Positions 29,500 to 41,072 are shown, counted from the first letter of the stretch. The stretch: DNA of 64,000 bases from Hexactinellida sp. DTS-2022 (GCA_028753945.1 JAPNXP010000001.1:13878501-13942500), one strand, 5' to 3'. Program-made: numbers and translations. The notes: generated by a model not told the origin, from the sequence alone.

Positions 29500-31975
29500 A
29501 TCTAACAGACACACACCGAAGGAGAGGCAGGTACCGAGCAAGTCCAGATCGGCTCACACCAAGTGTCCGCTATGCTCGAGACCGGAGCAACACCAAGTGC
29601 TATGGACCTGAATACAGCGCGGAAGCTTATCTTGGAGATCTCCATGGTACGGGTCGCCTCAGAGTCTATGGTTGTGCAATAATCCAGTAAAGTCGTTGGG
29701 TACGTGGAGGCCAACAGTGATTGGAAGAATCATAGTACTAGATTGCGACCAACATACACTATTATTAGGAAGAAGGTTCTTAAAACAAGTAGACAGGTGG
29801 TATTCGACTGGAACAACGGCCGGGTAAAGTTAGGGCGACTTTGGGTCCCCGTACAGACGGCCCTTAGCTGCGCTACTCCCTTAGTTCGAGCCATGGAAGA
29901 TAAGCAGGAGGAGCTTTTGAAGCAACGGCTGGGAAACAAGGTCCAAGGATCTCAAGCGATTTAGAGGAAAGCGAAGCTTAGGAAAATAGATCTGGTCACT
30001 CAATTGGGCACATTTTTTCCCAAACCATAAACGCCACGCAAGATGCAGGATCAAGGAATTCCACTCAATACTAACGGGATACGCACCACCTCAGAAATCA
30101 AGGCCTAGGCGGATTCCCCTACATTGGGAAACAGAGATTTTGAGACAGCTCGAAGAGATGCTCGGTGCAAAGCCCTCTATATGCCGACGAATCCGGTCAC
30201 CCTGGGCCTCTGACGGGGTAATGGTCAAGAAGAGGGATGGAACCCAAAGGTTCGCAATCGACTACCGGCGGCTAAACCCGGTAACCAAGTGGGACGAATT
30301 ACAGTTTACCGAATCCTCAGTCAATTTTCGACCGTTTAAAAGGAATCGCTACTTTTCCAAGTTGGATATTGCGTCAGCGTACTGTACGTTCCCCGTCAGA
30401 CCGGCTGACATGGAAATACGTCATTCATACGCCTCGGGGGATGTACGAGATGCTGGTTATGCCATTTGGCCTCTGCAGCACACAAGTGACCTTTCAGAGA
30501 GTCATGGACAAGGCACTGGAGTCGGTACCAACAGCGAGAGCCACGTAGACGATAACTTAGTGTTCTCTCCAATCATAACGGACCCCATTTGACCTGCGAA
30601 CCACATTTGAATGCCTAATACGGCAGAACTGCAGCTGCGTCAGACAAATGTCAACTTGGTTTCTCCTCTCTAGAGTTCCTAGGACACTCGATCTCAAGCG
30701 AAGGGAGGTGTCCCGTAACGAACTACCTCCACAGGCTAGAGTCCTTTGCAGAACCCAATTCACTAACAGTGATACAAGGTTTCATCGTGGCAGTTAACAA
30801 TTATAGATGCTATATCAGGGACATGGAGACAATTGCCGAACCGTTATATCGTTTGCTGAAGAAGGGGAAACACTGGTGTTGGGATTTCGGAGTCTCAAAC
30901 GGCGTTTAACGAGCTGCGCACTCGCCTAGTGCGCAAACCTGTTTCCCTGTTGTACCCAGACTGGAGGGCCGAGTTTACGTCGAAGCAGACGTCTGCTCGA
31001 CAGATGTCGCAGCGGTACTATCTCAACTAGACAATAGCATTGGTAAATTGAGGCCTATACAATCCTTCTCCTCTTCCCTGCATTCCAGCCAACAGAATTA
31101 CTCAGCTGGGCAGCTGGAAGCCTGGCAGGGTTCTCGCTAGCCCTCTATCAAAAGGTACATGCCCTTCTTGAATGCTATTGTACCCTTTATTCACATGTAA
31201 TGGTGGGGATGTTCCAATTGAGTCAATAATATTAGTGGAAGGTTTCATTAAATCATTGGCATAAGTAATATACTAATATATCACTCTCATGTTCCCTTTC
31301 AATGAAAAATCCTTGCGTGAACCCTGAAGCCTGGGCCCTAGTGGCGCCACACGCAAGCGGGCAGTATACCTACAGGGGCACCGGGATCTCTCTAATCACT
31401 GATCACTGCCCACTTCAATGGCTGAAAGGACAGAGAGACCCGAGCATGCGTATGTCCGCTGACTAATGGAGCTGCAAGAGCTGCCCTTTTGGATCTTCCA
31501 CAGGCGGGGCGGGAGAATCAAGTGGCAGATTAGCTAAGCCGGAACCCAGGACTGAGTTATGACGAAACAGTCAACCAGGTAGAAAAATTTGAAGATAGAA
31601 TATTCTCTACAAATGTTCCAATGAGGTTATATGCACGCATAAGTGGAGAGCAGATGGAATACCCAATTATCAAGAGAGCAGTACAGAATTCCTAGAGCGG
31701 GACGAGTATGTAGCGGCCAGCAGAGGAGAGTTTCTCACAAACTTCAATTCGTCGAGGAGAACCTACTTTCGAAGGGCGCATAGTGACCCTCAAGCATCTT
31801 CGCCACGAAGCGATGACGTCACCTATACGCAGCATCACCTGGACCAAGCCGAGACACTAAGAGCATTAAGGAGAAACTACTTTTGGCCACGAATGAAACA
31901 CGAAGTCCAGGCGTTTGCCGCTGTTGTGTCTTTTTCCAGAAAATTAAAAGGAAAGTAATCGGTCGCGAACCAATA
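29500..31975 (+). pseudogene. Gypsy-type pol relic (protease, RT, RNase H, integrase start)
   Basis: Protease: LETGA at 29575-29589, with Glu where the catalytic Asp of D-T-G should be. Reverse transcriptase: SPWAS followed by VKKRDGT near 30200-30240, FSKLDIASAY near 30355-30385, MPFGLC near 30458-30476 in another frame, and H-V-D-D in place of the usual Y-V-D-D near 30540-30551. RNase H: a VEADVCSTD stretch with SLHSSQQNYS near 30978-31100, and TDHCPLQWL near 31400. Integrase: a HHLDQAETLRALRRNYFWP zinc-binding remnant near 31832-31890, then loss. These four enzymes would copy and integrate the element. Stops and shifts are frequent. About 190 bases of foreign AT-rich sequence interrupt it at 31139-31330. 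Confidence 0.8.
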
Positions 31976-32633
31976 CAGTCAATGTCGATTGGGAAAGGTT
32001 ACGAGGAATTCCATGTCAAATCAACCAGTCATTTCACCACTATCAATCGATTTGTCTGTAAATTGCTGTGTAACAAGCTACTAGCAAGTCTAGACTTTCC
32101 TCAAAATCTTAGACCAATCGGTAGAGTGCTTTTTGATTTATGACGTCACAAAATTACCTTTATTTGTTCATTATCCAAACATTTTTCAAAATGTTGAAGC
32201 ACCATCTCACTTTAAACTCGTATAACTTTTGATATAATTATCCAATTCTTTTACTAATTGCTATACTTATGTTTTAATATATGGAGAATTCAAATCAGAT
32301 GGATATATTAAGTTATCAGTTGTTTTATTAGTGAAAATTAGAACTGAAACCAATACCGGAAGTAGAACCGGAACCATGACGTAGCAAAAATGTATATTTT
32401 CAGATCTCTTTTATTTTTTGGTAATTTATTGTATGTGGTCTTAAGTCATTGTGTAGAAAATTTCACTATGGTTTCCATCTCTTCCCAATGAATTATTCAC
32501 ATTTTTGTTCCTCTAAACGCTTTTTATGTGATGCTACAATTTATGATGTTTTTATAAAACATTATACTGGCTAAAACCATACTCTATTTCTATCATATTG
32601 ATAAATATTTCCTATTTTTATAATTATTATCAC
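31976..32633. other. Gene-free AT-rich stretch after the Gypsy relic
   Basis: No 3' LTR, ORF or repeat boundary is recognised here. Confidence 0.4.
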
Positions 32634-34277
32634 CAGTGTATTATACAGCCATTTGTAAATACGCTCCAAACCTGGTTTGATGCAATTTTTATACGCCAAA
32701 ATCACAAATCAATGTTACCGTAAAGGAGAGGATTCCAAATTTTCGCGCTCCAAAATCAAATTATCCAAAAATCATACTCCAAAAGGACCGTCTCGCGCTC
32801 CTGAATAATTCGTGATTATCACTAATTCCAACAGCATTATACAATTGATATATGCATCATAAATTTGTGGTTTGTGGTATGTTTTACCTCAGATACACTA
32901 CACTTGTAGTATCTTAAGTGCATTAGTATTGTTGCTATGTATTATAGGAATGCAATAGATTAAACTAATGAGCTATGAACTTACTTACGATAACTAATAG
33001 TCGTGTCACACTGTTTTGGCCCTACCTTAAGATAGCTTATAATTCATGATTTGATAATTGTCTTTGATGTAATATTAATATATATTTCCAAATGAATTAA
33101 GTACGTTATTTATATACAATTTAATCTCTTGATTTTTTGAACTTCCTTGCACGTTTTGAAGAAGGTTTTGGAGTGAGTATATAGTCTCTTACATTATTTT
33201 GAGGGACATAACAAACGTATTCAGTTGAGGGCCAATAGAAACTATTTTCAGGACGCCCTGGTCCTTTGAATGCATAAAGCTGACCTTTATATCACCATAT
33301 TCCTCACATACTTCTTTAATCACACCAATATACCAATCTTTGTCATACATACGTACATGCGACATAATCACTTATAGTTAGGTAAGGCAGCTGTGTAGAT
33401 TATATAGACTTTGTCACACGATTTCCTTTGAATTCCTATGTTATTGTGTAATCTAATTGGTCACTAATTCGCTTTGCCCCTATAAATGTTGCACTTATTG
33501 GAGTGTATTTATGGTAAATACATGTCCATGGTATAGTTTTGATGTTATCTTATCTAAACAGAATTAAGTGTACTACAACATAATTTATGAGCTTTATCTA
33601 TTAAGCATTTAACTCACTTTGTTTTAAATGTCTCTCGCAAATGAGACACTTTATGTTTGGAAATGAAAAAAATTTGATGGAAAAAGACTTGCGCTTGGAG
33701 TTGTCGAACTAAAGTTAAACATTTGAATAGGTGATAATATATGACCTTCTTTTGGTCGCTGTAAACTTGTTCGGGCGGTAACTCTTTTTACTGTACCTCC
33801 AATGCCATCGCAAGTTGATTTTCCGTGGGAGGTAGCGAAAAAAATTGATTTCAAATTTTAGATTCGATGTGATGCAAATATATAGATAATAATCAAGCTA
33901 AAACACTTTATGCTGTGTCTGTAGTATTAACTTCATAGCTCATTAGTTTAATCTATTGCATTCCTATAATACATAGCAACAATACTAATGCACTTAAGAT
34001 ACTACAAGTGTAGTGTATCTGAGGTAAAACATACCACAAACCACAAATTTATGATGCATATATCAATTGTATAATGCTGTTGGAATTAGTGATAATCACG
34101 AATTATTCAGGAGCGCGAGACGGTCCTTTTGGAGTATGATTTTTGGATAATTTGATTTTGGAGCGCGAAAATTTGGAATCCTCTCCTTTACGGTAACATT
34201 GATTTGTGATTTTGGCGTATAAAAATTGCATCAAACCAGGTTTGGAGCGTATTTACAAATGGCTGTATAATATACTG
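32634..34277. mobile_element. 1.64-kb element with ~340-bp terminal inverted repeats
   Basis: The left arm 32639-32978 and right arm 33932-34271 are nearly perfect reverse complements, with ends CAGTGTATTATACAGCC and GGCTGTATAATATACTG. The 953-bp centre carries a broken minus-strand ORF. Each arm contains the GCGCTCCT repeat also seen singly at 6205-6375 and 25630-25797. Whether this is a distinct DNA transposon or a foldback derivative cannot be told here. Confidence 0.7.
33121..33854 (-). pseudogene. Broken ORF inside the long-TIR element
   Basis: The minus-strand segment 33854-33651 reads FFATSHGKSTCDGIGGTVKR and continues 40 more residues to a stop. A GTGAGT donor-like site follows. A second segment, 33371-33250, reads YDKDWYIGVIKEV then VSFMH, and after a one-base loss near 33268 continues in another frame through FYWPS to a basic tail ending at 33121. 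I associate this pair of motifs (SHGK..DGIGG followed by a YD..W..G...V module) with uncharacterised proteins linked to animal mobile elements, but cannot name the family. It may have been spliced; the frame loss makes it a pseudogene. Confidence 0.55.
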
Positions 34278-34484
34278 CATTAATCCCATTCCTATTCCCT
34301 AATTACACATTAGTCCTGTATAATACACTGCTCCCATTGGCCCTTAATACATCTTGTGGATCCCCTACAGCCGTCCGTGGATTCCCAAGGGTTCCACAGA
34401 TTGGAAACTACTGAAGTACACTTATGCTAGTAATTAATATACAGTAGACTGAATTATATATATCACAATTCAATTGAGAGAGTG

Positions 34485-34600
34485 TTTATTGATAAATACA
34501 AACAAGAGAATACACAAATAGACACTAAAGTTAGTTCCAAATACGAATAAACAGATGAGAACGAGAGGGAGACTGGAGAGGAGAGGATACGAGCTGTAGT
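34485..34600 (-). other. Inferred 3' UTR exon of NLR gene 2 with poly(A) signal
   Basis: The minus-strand acceptor TCTCCTCTAG ends at 34601, and AATAAA is at 34490-34485. The block 34390-34745 is conserved with 7720-8105 below NLR gene 1. Confidence 0.5.
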
Positions 34601-36372
34601 CTAGAGGAGACAGAGAAGGTATCAAACAGAGGGAGTGGTTAACCAAGTGGCTAATAACTATCTGTATAGCAGTTGTTAGCTAAATATAGATGCAGTGGTT
34701 AATGGCTCTTATAGAACTGATAGTGGAAGTTAAATATCACTTAGAGTCAAATGGAAATTAGGTATATAATGTTGTAAATAACAACAAACTATATAAACAG
34801 TTACATGGATAATGATGATGGAAACAAATACATTAGTGGTTAATGTAGTCAACCGTCTTGTATGGGAACAAAATCATGCAACTGGAAGCTAATAATACAA
34901 ATTCTTTCGTGTAATTGCGTCAAAATTATGTTATTTGTGTCCAAATTTTGTAATTAGTATATGTAAAATACGTATAATACGCATTGTACGTAATTCGCTA
35001 TCCATCGAAAACAAGCCTATTTCGAAGTAAATTCAGTTGTATATTTTTAAATCTTGTTGTAAATACAAGATGCAGCCGTGACCTTCGATATATAAGGCCT
35101 GAGTGCTAAGCGAAAATTTGTGTACCATGGATTACTTAAAGTGCATTGAAAAATGGAGAATTGTTCTTTATCCCAATAATTAGCAATGATAGAGCTGAAA
35201 AGTGTATTATAACTATATAGGAATATGGTACCCAGGTATACATAGCACTCTCCAGAATTGTGATATGTCATCATCTGATGACGTAATGGTAATTTTGGTT
35301 GCGAATTATCTTGTTTTTCTAGCATACTTTTAACATAGTTAAACGCGTTATAAATGTTCAAAATTGGAACATGGTTATACCCATAACTAGTTGAAAAATA
35401 TATATCGAAATTATAAATGGAATGTTGACACATTCCTCGGTTGCCATGGAAATGTATATTTCCTAAAATGTGTCATAACTCAAAAACTATGAATGTTATG
35501 TAAACTAGGCTGGTACTGATCTGTCCGGAATAGGTAACTTCCTATTCATTGATAATACATTTTATATGCCTAACTTCAATAACTTTTGAGATCATGACAT
35601 AATTAACACTTAATTCATTATTAGGTAATGACTCACTATCTCAAAGATGATTGAAGTTAGGCATATAAAATGTATTATCAATGAATAGGAAGTTACCTAT
35701 TCCGGACAGATCAGTACCAGCCTAGTTTACATAACATTCATAGTTTTTGAGTTATGACACATTTTAGGAAATATACATTTCCATGGCAACCGAGGAATGT
35801 GTCAACATTCCATTTATAATTTCGATATATATTTTTCAACTAGTTATGGGTATAACCATGTTCCAATTTTGAACATTTATAACGCGTTTAACTATGTTAA
35901 AAGTATGCTAGAAAAACAAGATAATTCGCAACCAAAATAACCATAACGTCATCAGATGATGACATATAACAATTCTGGAGAGTGCTATGTATACCTGGGT
36001 ACCATATTCCTATATAGTTATAATACACTTTTCAGCTCTATCATTGCTAATTATTGGGATAAAGAACAATTCTCCATTTTTCAATGCACTTTAAGTAATC
36101 CATGGTTCAAACCAGCACTCAGGCCTTATATATCGAAGGTCACGATGCAGCATATAATCAAATTCTAAATTCGATTAACAATAAAATAATATCGATAAAC
36201 CGAATGTTGTTATAAGCAAATTCAAAGAGCGCGATATTAATCAAGGTATATGTATAAAACGTATAATATTATGCGTATTGTACGTATACTTATCCAATAA
36301 AAGATGTACGTATTAAACAACTAAGGTTAAGTAGAATAGACTTTATGAACAGATAATAAAGTGAATACATAC
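34601..36372 (-). other. Inferred 3' UTR intron of NLR gene 2
   Basis: The donor TAG/GTATGT lies at 36372, about 20 bases after the stop codon, equivalent to the donor at 8609 of gene 1. It is 1.77 kb, against 0.65 kb in gene 1. Most of the difference is the palindrome at 35071-36150. Confidence 0.5.
35071..36150. mobile_element. ~1.1-kb near-perfect palindrome (foldback-type insertion)
   Basis: The arms of about 530 bp, from TGCAGCCGTGACCTTCG to CGAAGGTCACGATGCAG, are reverse complements around 35610, with a loop of about 40 bases. Related unpaired sequence lies in the GPCR intron at about 2680-2760 (ATTCCTCGGTTGCC). The long open frames in the arms mirror each other and are not treated as genes. 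Confidence 0.8.
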
Positions 36373-36393
36373 CTAATTAGCAGAGATGAGAAG

Positions 36394-39300
36394 TTACCAC
36401 AACTTAAGCTCAATACCAAACTCATCAGCTGTTTCCTTGAGTAATGAGATAGGATCTCTGTCAGGTTCAGATAGTTCATTGAATATCAGTGTCTCCAGCT
36501 GTGAGACAGTTGGTATTAGGTTAGCTAGAGGCTCACAGGATAGAGAAGTCAGCTCACAGTCATATAGCCATAGACGCCTAATAGCAGGATGGTATATCAG
36601 GCCTTCACAGAGAGATAATAATCCTGTGTCATAGAGGGAGACAAACATTAAATCCAATTCAACTAAAGACTTCATTTGTTTAACAGCGCTACTCCATTGA
36701 GTGACATCATTAGATGGTAGAGTAATGTTATATAACTTTAGCTGAACTAAACTAGTGCAAAGTTCAAAATAATTGAGAAGTAAACTCCAATTATTCAATC
36801 CAATACTGTGCAAAAACCACAATTCCATTCCTCTTAATGTGTATCTGTTTCCATTAATAATCTGCAACAAATAATCACAGAGAGTTGTGTCTTCTGTAGT
36901 ATCTTGTATCCTTAGATAAGTTAGATTTGATAGATGAGTAATTGCAGGTAGCAGTGAGGCATTATAGAATACAATCTCTTGCAGCTTAGAGAACTGAGGT
37001 AGCACAGCTGTTAGGCTAGGAATGTGTTCAGAAGGAATGTTTTCGAGGTATAATAATCTTAATTGTGTCGCCTGACACAGAGCTGGTACCATAGTGACGT
37101 AATTAGTTCCAGATTCCCTAACAAATAAGCATTGAATAGCAGAGAATAGATTGGTTAATTCCTGAAGAGCTGTATGTGAATATTCATTCCCAATTAGTCT
37201 CAAGCTGTCTATAATCTGAATGGTTGGTGTAGGAAAGAGATGAACATCTGTCTCAGCACTGAGATCACAGCTGGATAGATCAATACTAACTTTAGTGTCA
37301 GACTTAATTCTTGTCTCTCTAATTGTTTCGGTATACGATAGGACTGTAGTGGAATCTTGTTTGTGGAAGTACAAAGCTAATAAATTAATAGAATAGATTC
37401 CCATTTCCTGGATCAAACATTTGAATTGAGTTGGATTGATATGAGAGGTGTCGATAAATATGAGATGAATTCGACGAACGAGTTTGAGAGTCTGAATAAA
37501 ACAAATCCATTCATTTGGAGAGACGGATTCGTTTACATACAGGTACACTGGCATCGGAAAGTGTTGTTTGAAGTTATTGAACCAAAATGGAATGGAATCC
37601 GAGTTAGTTTCAAACAAAATCGATGCTAATTGGAAATAGATTTTGGTGAATAGATTCCAACCAACATGGTGAAACAAATGACTGTAGTTAAGTTGATAGC
37701 TCATAGGCATATCGATAAGCTGAATGGGCTGAGGAGTCAGGTACCTGTATAGGATCGAAAGAAGAGCAGCTGCTTTATCAGACAGGAGTCCACAGAGGAA
37801 CCTGACTACCATTCGGAACAGAGAGAAGTTAGCCTCGGAGTGGGAAATATACCTAACACTGTAGCACTGCTTAATCCAGCTAGTGTGTTCTAAATAGAGG
37901 GCAGATACGAACTCCTGCATAGTCAGGTGGACAAATGTCCACACTTGTTTCATAAGTCCGACGGATTCCTTTCGGTAGTGCTCGTGAGCTAGACCTAAGC
38001 ACTGGCATGGGTATTCTTCCTGTCCCAAATTGAGAGTCACTGTCTCTTCCGATACCAGATCTCTGTTTGCCACTCCGAGGATTGCTATGAATCCTATTCT
38101 ATGCAGACAGGCTAGTATGTCTGTGTGGAGGTTTGAAATGCATGAGACTCGAGAGTATTCCTTTAGGCCCATTCTTATTAGTTCTCTCCTGATCATATAC
38201 AGTACTAATTCGTAGTAGAGCTTGGTTAGCGTATTAATGGAGGTAGAATCCTCTCCTTTCAATAGTGCCGCGAATAACGATGCGTTTACAGGTATTAGAG
38301 AGAGCTGTTTCATTTCGTCATGTCGATCCATTAAGCTCACACACTCCTTCAGTTTGGTTACGTTTGTTATCTGTATTTGGAAATAGAGGTCTCGGTTCTC
38401 CGGTGAGAACCCCAACACCTGGTAGTGCCTGTCTACCTTTAGTTCGTGTGCAGCGGATAATACAGTCCATGCGCCGGGGCGACTTGTTAGAATTATTGTT
38501 GCGCTTATTAGTGTTTGGCGAGTGAGCAGCAAGCACAAGAACGTATCTTGAAACGGGGCCTTCTTTGTGAATTCATCCAGTCCGTCGATAATGAGCAACA
38601 GTCCCTCTCCATCAGATTGGCTTAGGTGCTTGGCTAGATCCTTCGACCAACTTGACCCGATAGGCATACCCAGACACAACCACCTTTGTATGAACTCAGA
38701 GTCCACTTCTCTGTCTTCTTCGTGGCGTGAGGTCTCCATTGCGTGCCAGTCCGAGTGGCGACATGGGATAGTTATGACGTATGACATTTCTAGCTCCCGT
38801 ATTCCGAACCCCAGGGCTGTTCTTTTGCATAAGAAAGTCTTTCCACATCCGGGATTGCCGATAATGCACCAAATCTCTGGCGTTGCGCAGTCGTAGTTGT
38901 TCAGTTCATCTTGAAACTTTACAGGTTTTATTGCGACTTCTTTGTTGGCAATTTTCCTCAAATAGGCTATTTCGCTGTAGGTAGTCTCGTCGGATAGGTC
39001 AATGGGTCTGGGTTCCTCCTTGATTATCGTTAGTTCCACGTACACTCTCTCCAGACTGACAGATTGGTCCTTGCCAATGTACTGCTTGACTCTACGGTTC
39101 TGCGCTACTAAGTACTGCTTCAATACTTGTTTCCATCGCTCTGTGTCCTTGCTCTGAGAAGACAGCTGATCTTTCAGTTTCTTCACGAATGCTTCATCTG
39201 ACATTTTATCAAATGCACTCCTTAACAATTGTACTTCTCTTGCCAAATCAAGTCTCTTTATTTGTTTGAAGATTCCGATCAGTTTCTCCATGTTAGGCTG

Positions 39301-39741
39301 TATGATTCCCTTGTCAATGCAGACTGGCATTACACTCTCAAAGCTGTCGCTAGTCTTGGAGCTACTGTTGATGCATAGTGCTATTATCTTCCATTCCTTC
39401 TTTGCAACACCATTTCGTAACAAATCGAGGAACTGTTTCATGGGGGAAGTCTTTTCTTGAGGCTCGCTGCCTTGCTGACTCTTCTCTTCACAGAGCCACG
39501 GTATCTGTTCGGCTATATCTACCAAGTCGGGTCTGTTGATTCTTTGCAGTGAGTCAATGAACTCTGTTGGTTTGAACGATTCCCAATTTCTCATGGCCGA
39601 TAGGAAATCTGTGGCTTCACAATCTTCTTGGCAAATGCCAGCGGGTACTCCCATGTGAAGTTTCAGTTTAGCGATTGTATCAGTGTTCAACTCTTCTGAG
39701 AGTTCCAGAACGTTTCCAAAATCTGAAGACTCTTCAGCCAT
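36394..39741 (-). CDS. NACHT-LRR receptor with N-terminal death-fold (NLR gene 2)
   Basis: A single open frame of 1115 residues, paralogous to the gene at 8631-11972. A death-fold-like helical domain occupies about residues 1-85, with N-R-P-D-L near 69-73. A charged helical linker follows. NACHT motifs are intact: GNPGCGKT at 295-302, LLLIIDGLDEF at 381-391 and TSRPG at 419-423. The C-terminal 300 residues are leucine-rich repeats. From about residue 460 the protein is almost identical to gene 1, while the first 270 residues share only about a third of positions by eye. The ATG follows an acceptor (TTTTATAG, exon from 39752), suggesting a 5' UTR intron. Its likely role is cytoplasmic immune sensing; the ligand is unknown. 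Confidence 0.9.
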   Translation of the reverse strand: MAEESSDFGNVLELSEELNTDTIAKLKLHMGVPAGICQEDCEATDFLSAMRNWESFKPTEFIDSLQRINRPDLVDIAEQIPWLCEEKSQQGSEPQEKTSPMKQFLDLLRNGVAKKEWKIIALCINSSSKTSDSFESVMPVCIDKGIIQPNMEKLIGIFKQIKRLDLAREVQLLRSAFDKMSDEAFVKKLKDQLSSQSKDTERWKQVLKQYLVAQNRRVKQYIGKDQSVSLERVYVELTIIKEEPRPIDLSDETTYSEIAYLRKIANKEVAIKPVKFQDELNNYDCATPEIWCIIGNPGCGKTFLCKRTALGFGIRELEMSYVITIPCRHSDWHAMETSRHEEDREVDSEFIQRWLCLGMPIGSSWSKDLAKHLSQSDGEGLLLIIDGLDEFTKKAPFQDTFLCLLLTRQTLISATIILTSRPGAWTVLSAAHELKVDRHYQVLGFSPENRDLYFQIQITNVTKLKECVSLMDRHDEMKQLSLIPVNASLFAALLKGEDSTSINTLTKLYYELVLYMIRRELIRMGLKEYSRVSCISNLHTDILACLHRIGFIAILGVANRDLVSEETVTLNLGQEEYPCQCLGLAHEHYRKESVGLMKQVWTFVHLTMQEFVSALYLEHTSWIKQCYSVRYISHSEANFSLFRMVVRFLCGLLSDKAAALLSILYRYLTPQPIQLIDMPMSYQLNYSHLFHHVGWNLFTKIYFQLASILFETNSDSIPFWFNNFKQHFPMPVYLYVNESVSPNEWICFIQTLKLVRRIHLIFIDTSHINPTQFKCLIQEMGIYSINLLALYFHKQDSTTVLSYTETIRETRIKSDTKVSIDLSSCDLSAETDVHLFPTPTIQIIDSLRLIGNEYSHTALQELTNLFSAIQCLFVRESGTNYVTMVPALCQATQLRLLYLENIPSEHIPSLTAVLPQFSKLQEIVFYNASLLPAITHLSNLTYLRIQDTTEDTTLCDYLLQIINGNRYTLRGMELWFLHSIGLNNWSLLLNYFELCTSLVQLKLYNITLPSNDVTQWSSAVKQMKSLVELDLMFVSLYDTGLLSLCEGLIYHPAIRRLWLYDCELTSLSCEPLANLIPTVSQLETLIFNELSEPDRDPISLLKETADEFGIELKLW

Positions 39742-39754
39742 TTAGATTTATCCT

Positions 39755-40302
39755 ATAAAATAAAGGAATTAACTTTCAATGCAACTTGATGATAATAATT
39801 CCAATTGTAATTAGAATATATTTTGCATATTTACGGCATAAACATGTCGAAACAGAACGCAACACTCCATAAAGATTATACACCCCCTCCCTATGTCACT
39901 CCTTTTATCCATTTTGTAGTACAGGGTGGTTAACAGAACCAAGGAATTATCCAGGAGCGCGAGAAGCTCCTTTTGAGAGGTATTAAAAAAGTCTAGGCGC
40001 TAGCGCCTAAGGTACACGGCCCTAGCGCCTACGTATACTACCAGGGGACTTACTCACTAAACCACTTAAACTTAGTTTATATCGAGTTTACTTAGTATAA
40101 TAACAATTACACCAATTTCGCATTTGTAACTTTATAGTGTACAGTTAGTAAATTATTTTTGATGGTTTAATTAAAATCAAGCACTCGCAGAATTCAATGA
40201 GTAACAACCACAAGGTGAGAATATGCAAAGGGGGTTCTTCGTTAAGAGATAACTTCGTGTTCTTTGGTAGCAGCCGGACGTGTTGCGTGCATTGTCATAA
40301 CT
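39755..40302. other. 5' flank of NLR gene 2
   Basis: AT-rich, with a fragment of the GCGCTCCTGGATAATTCC repeat at 39948-39990 and GCGCCTA motifs at 39995-40035. No gene or clear promoter motif is seen. Confidence 0.4.
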
Positions 40303-40310
40303 CTGACCAC

Positions 40311-40796
40311 CAGGGTTGCCAATCCAATCCATTCGAGAAGATTTTCGATTGCCGATTGTTGCCTTTTTCATCGATTGGATTATCGTTTGGATTGCTGCAT
40401 TTTTCAAAGATTGGATTGTCGATTGGATTGGTTCGATTTTTATCGATTGGATTGCAATCGATGAATTTTCATCGATATTTTACGATTGTTTGTTTTTTCA
40501 ATTTCTAAATAATGCCAAAATTTAAAATGCTCAATTGCTCGTCAATTGAACCCAATAAGATATGTTTTAAGTTTGAACATATGATGAAGCATAACTCTTT
40601 TTGATATAATACTGAGGAGTAAACGATCGAAAAAAATCGGAGAAACAATCCAAAAAAATCGATGATATTTTGGATTGTCGATTGCGATTGGATTGTCATC
40701 CGAATAATCGATTGTCCAAATTTGGATTGCCGATTGTCCAAATTTGGCTCGATTGGATTGGATTGTCGATTGGATTGGATTGGATTGGCAACCCTG
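40311..40796. mobile_element. hAT-type element with perfect 8-bp target duplication
   Basis: The 10-bp inverted ends are CAGGGTTGCC and GGCAACCCTG, extended by GATTGGATT repeats in opposite orientation at the two ends. The flanks CTGACCAC at 40303-40310 and 40797-40804 are identical. Size is 486 bp, with no transposase. Arrays of GATTGGATT/ATCGATTGG fill both subterminal regions and could serve as transposase-binding sites. Confidence 0.92.
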
Positions 40797-40941
40797 CTGA
40801 CCACGTATGAAGAATAATACGTAATAGGAAAAATTTGACTTTGGGAAGTCTTTGGGAAAAGCTTCGAGGTAAGAAAGATGGCCTAACTGCACCAATTTCG
40901 TTAATTCTTGAGTTCTAGGAATTTCATAGATTGTTCCTATA

Positions 40942-41072
40942 TAAAATCCAAAATTGCAGCTGTGCCGACGTATTTCCCTATGGTGGCACTATCTACTGGT
41001 GGCTACCGGTTGGGTAATGGATAGTGCCTCCAAGGAAAATACTGTCGGCACAGCTGCAATTTTGGATTTTTT
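40942..41072. mobile_element. Palindromic MITE, 'TTACAGCTGTGCCGA' family, copy 3
   Basis: This is the best preserved copy: AAAATTGCAGCTGTGCCGA against TCGGCACAGCTGCAATTTT is a perfect inverted pair of 19 bp. The interior shares GGCACTATC...GATAGTGCC with copy 1. Confidence 0.8.

Larger units (their letters stand above)
28600..31975 (+). mobile_element. Decayed Ty3/Gypsy-type LTR retrotransposon
   Basis: The order gag, CCHC knuckle, protease, reverse transcriptase, RNase H, integrase zinc region is that of Ty3/Gypsy elements. The region is GC-richer than its surroundings. Each domain is broken by stops and shifts, so no frame is long. The integrase core is missing after about 31975. No pair of long terminal repeats was found, so the ends are approximate. 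This copy cannot be active. Confidence 0.8.

Noticed and set aside
35274..35281. CTGATGA as a second hammerhead core
   Set aside because: The downstream sequence lacks GAAA and the stems do not pair.
35047..35433. 128-codon minus-strand ORF in the palindrome arm
   Set aside because: The other arm mirrors it with a shorter broken frame, and no domain is recognisable; best explained by sequence symmetry.
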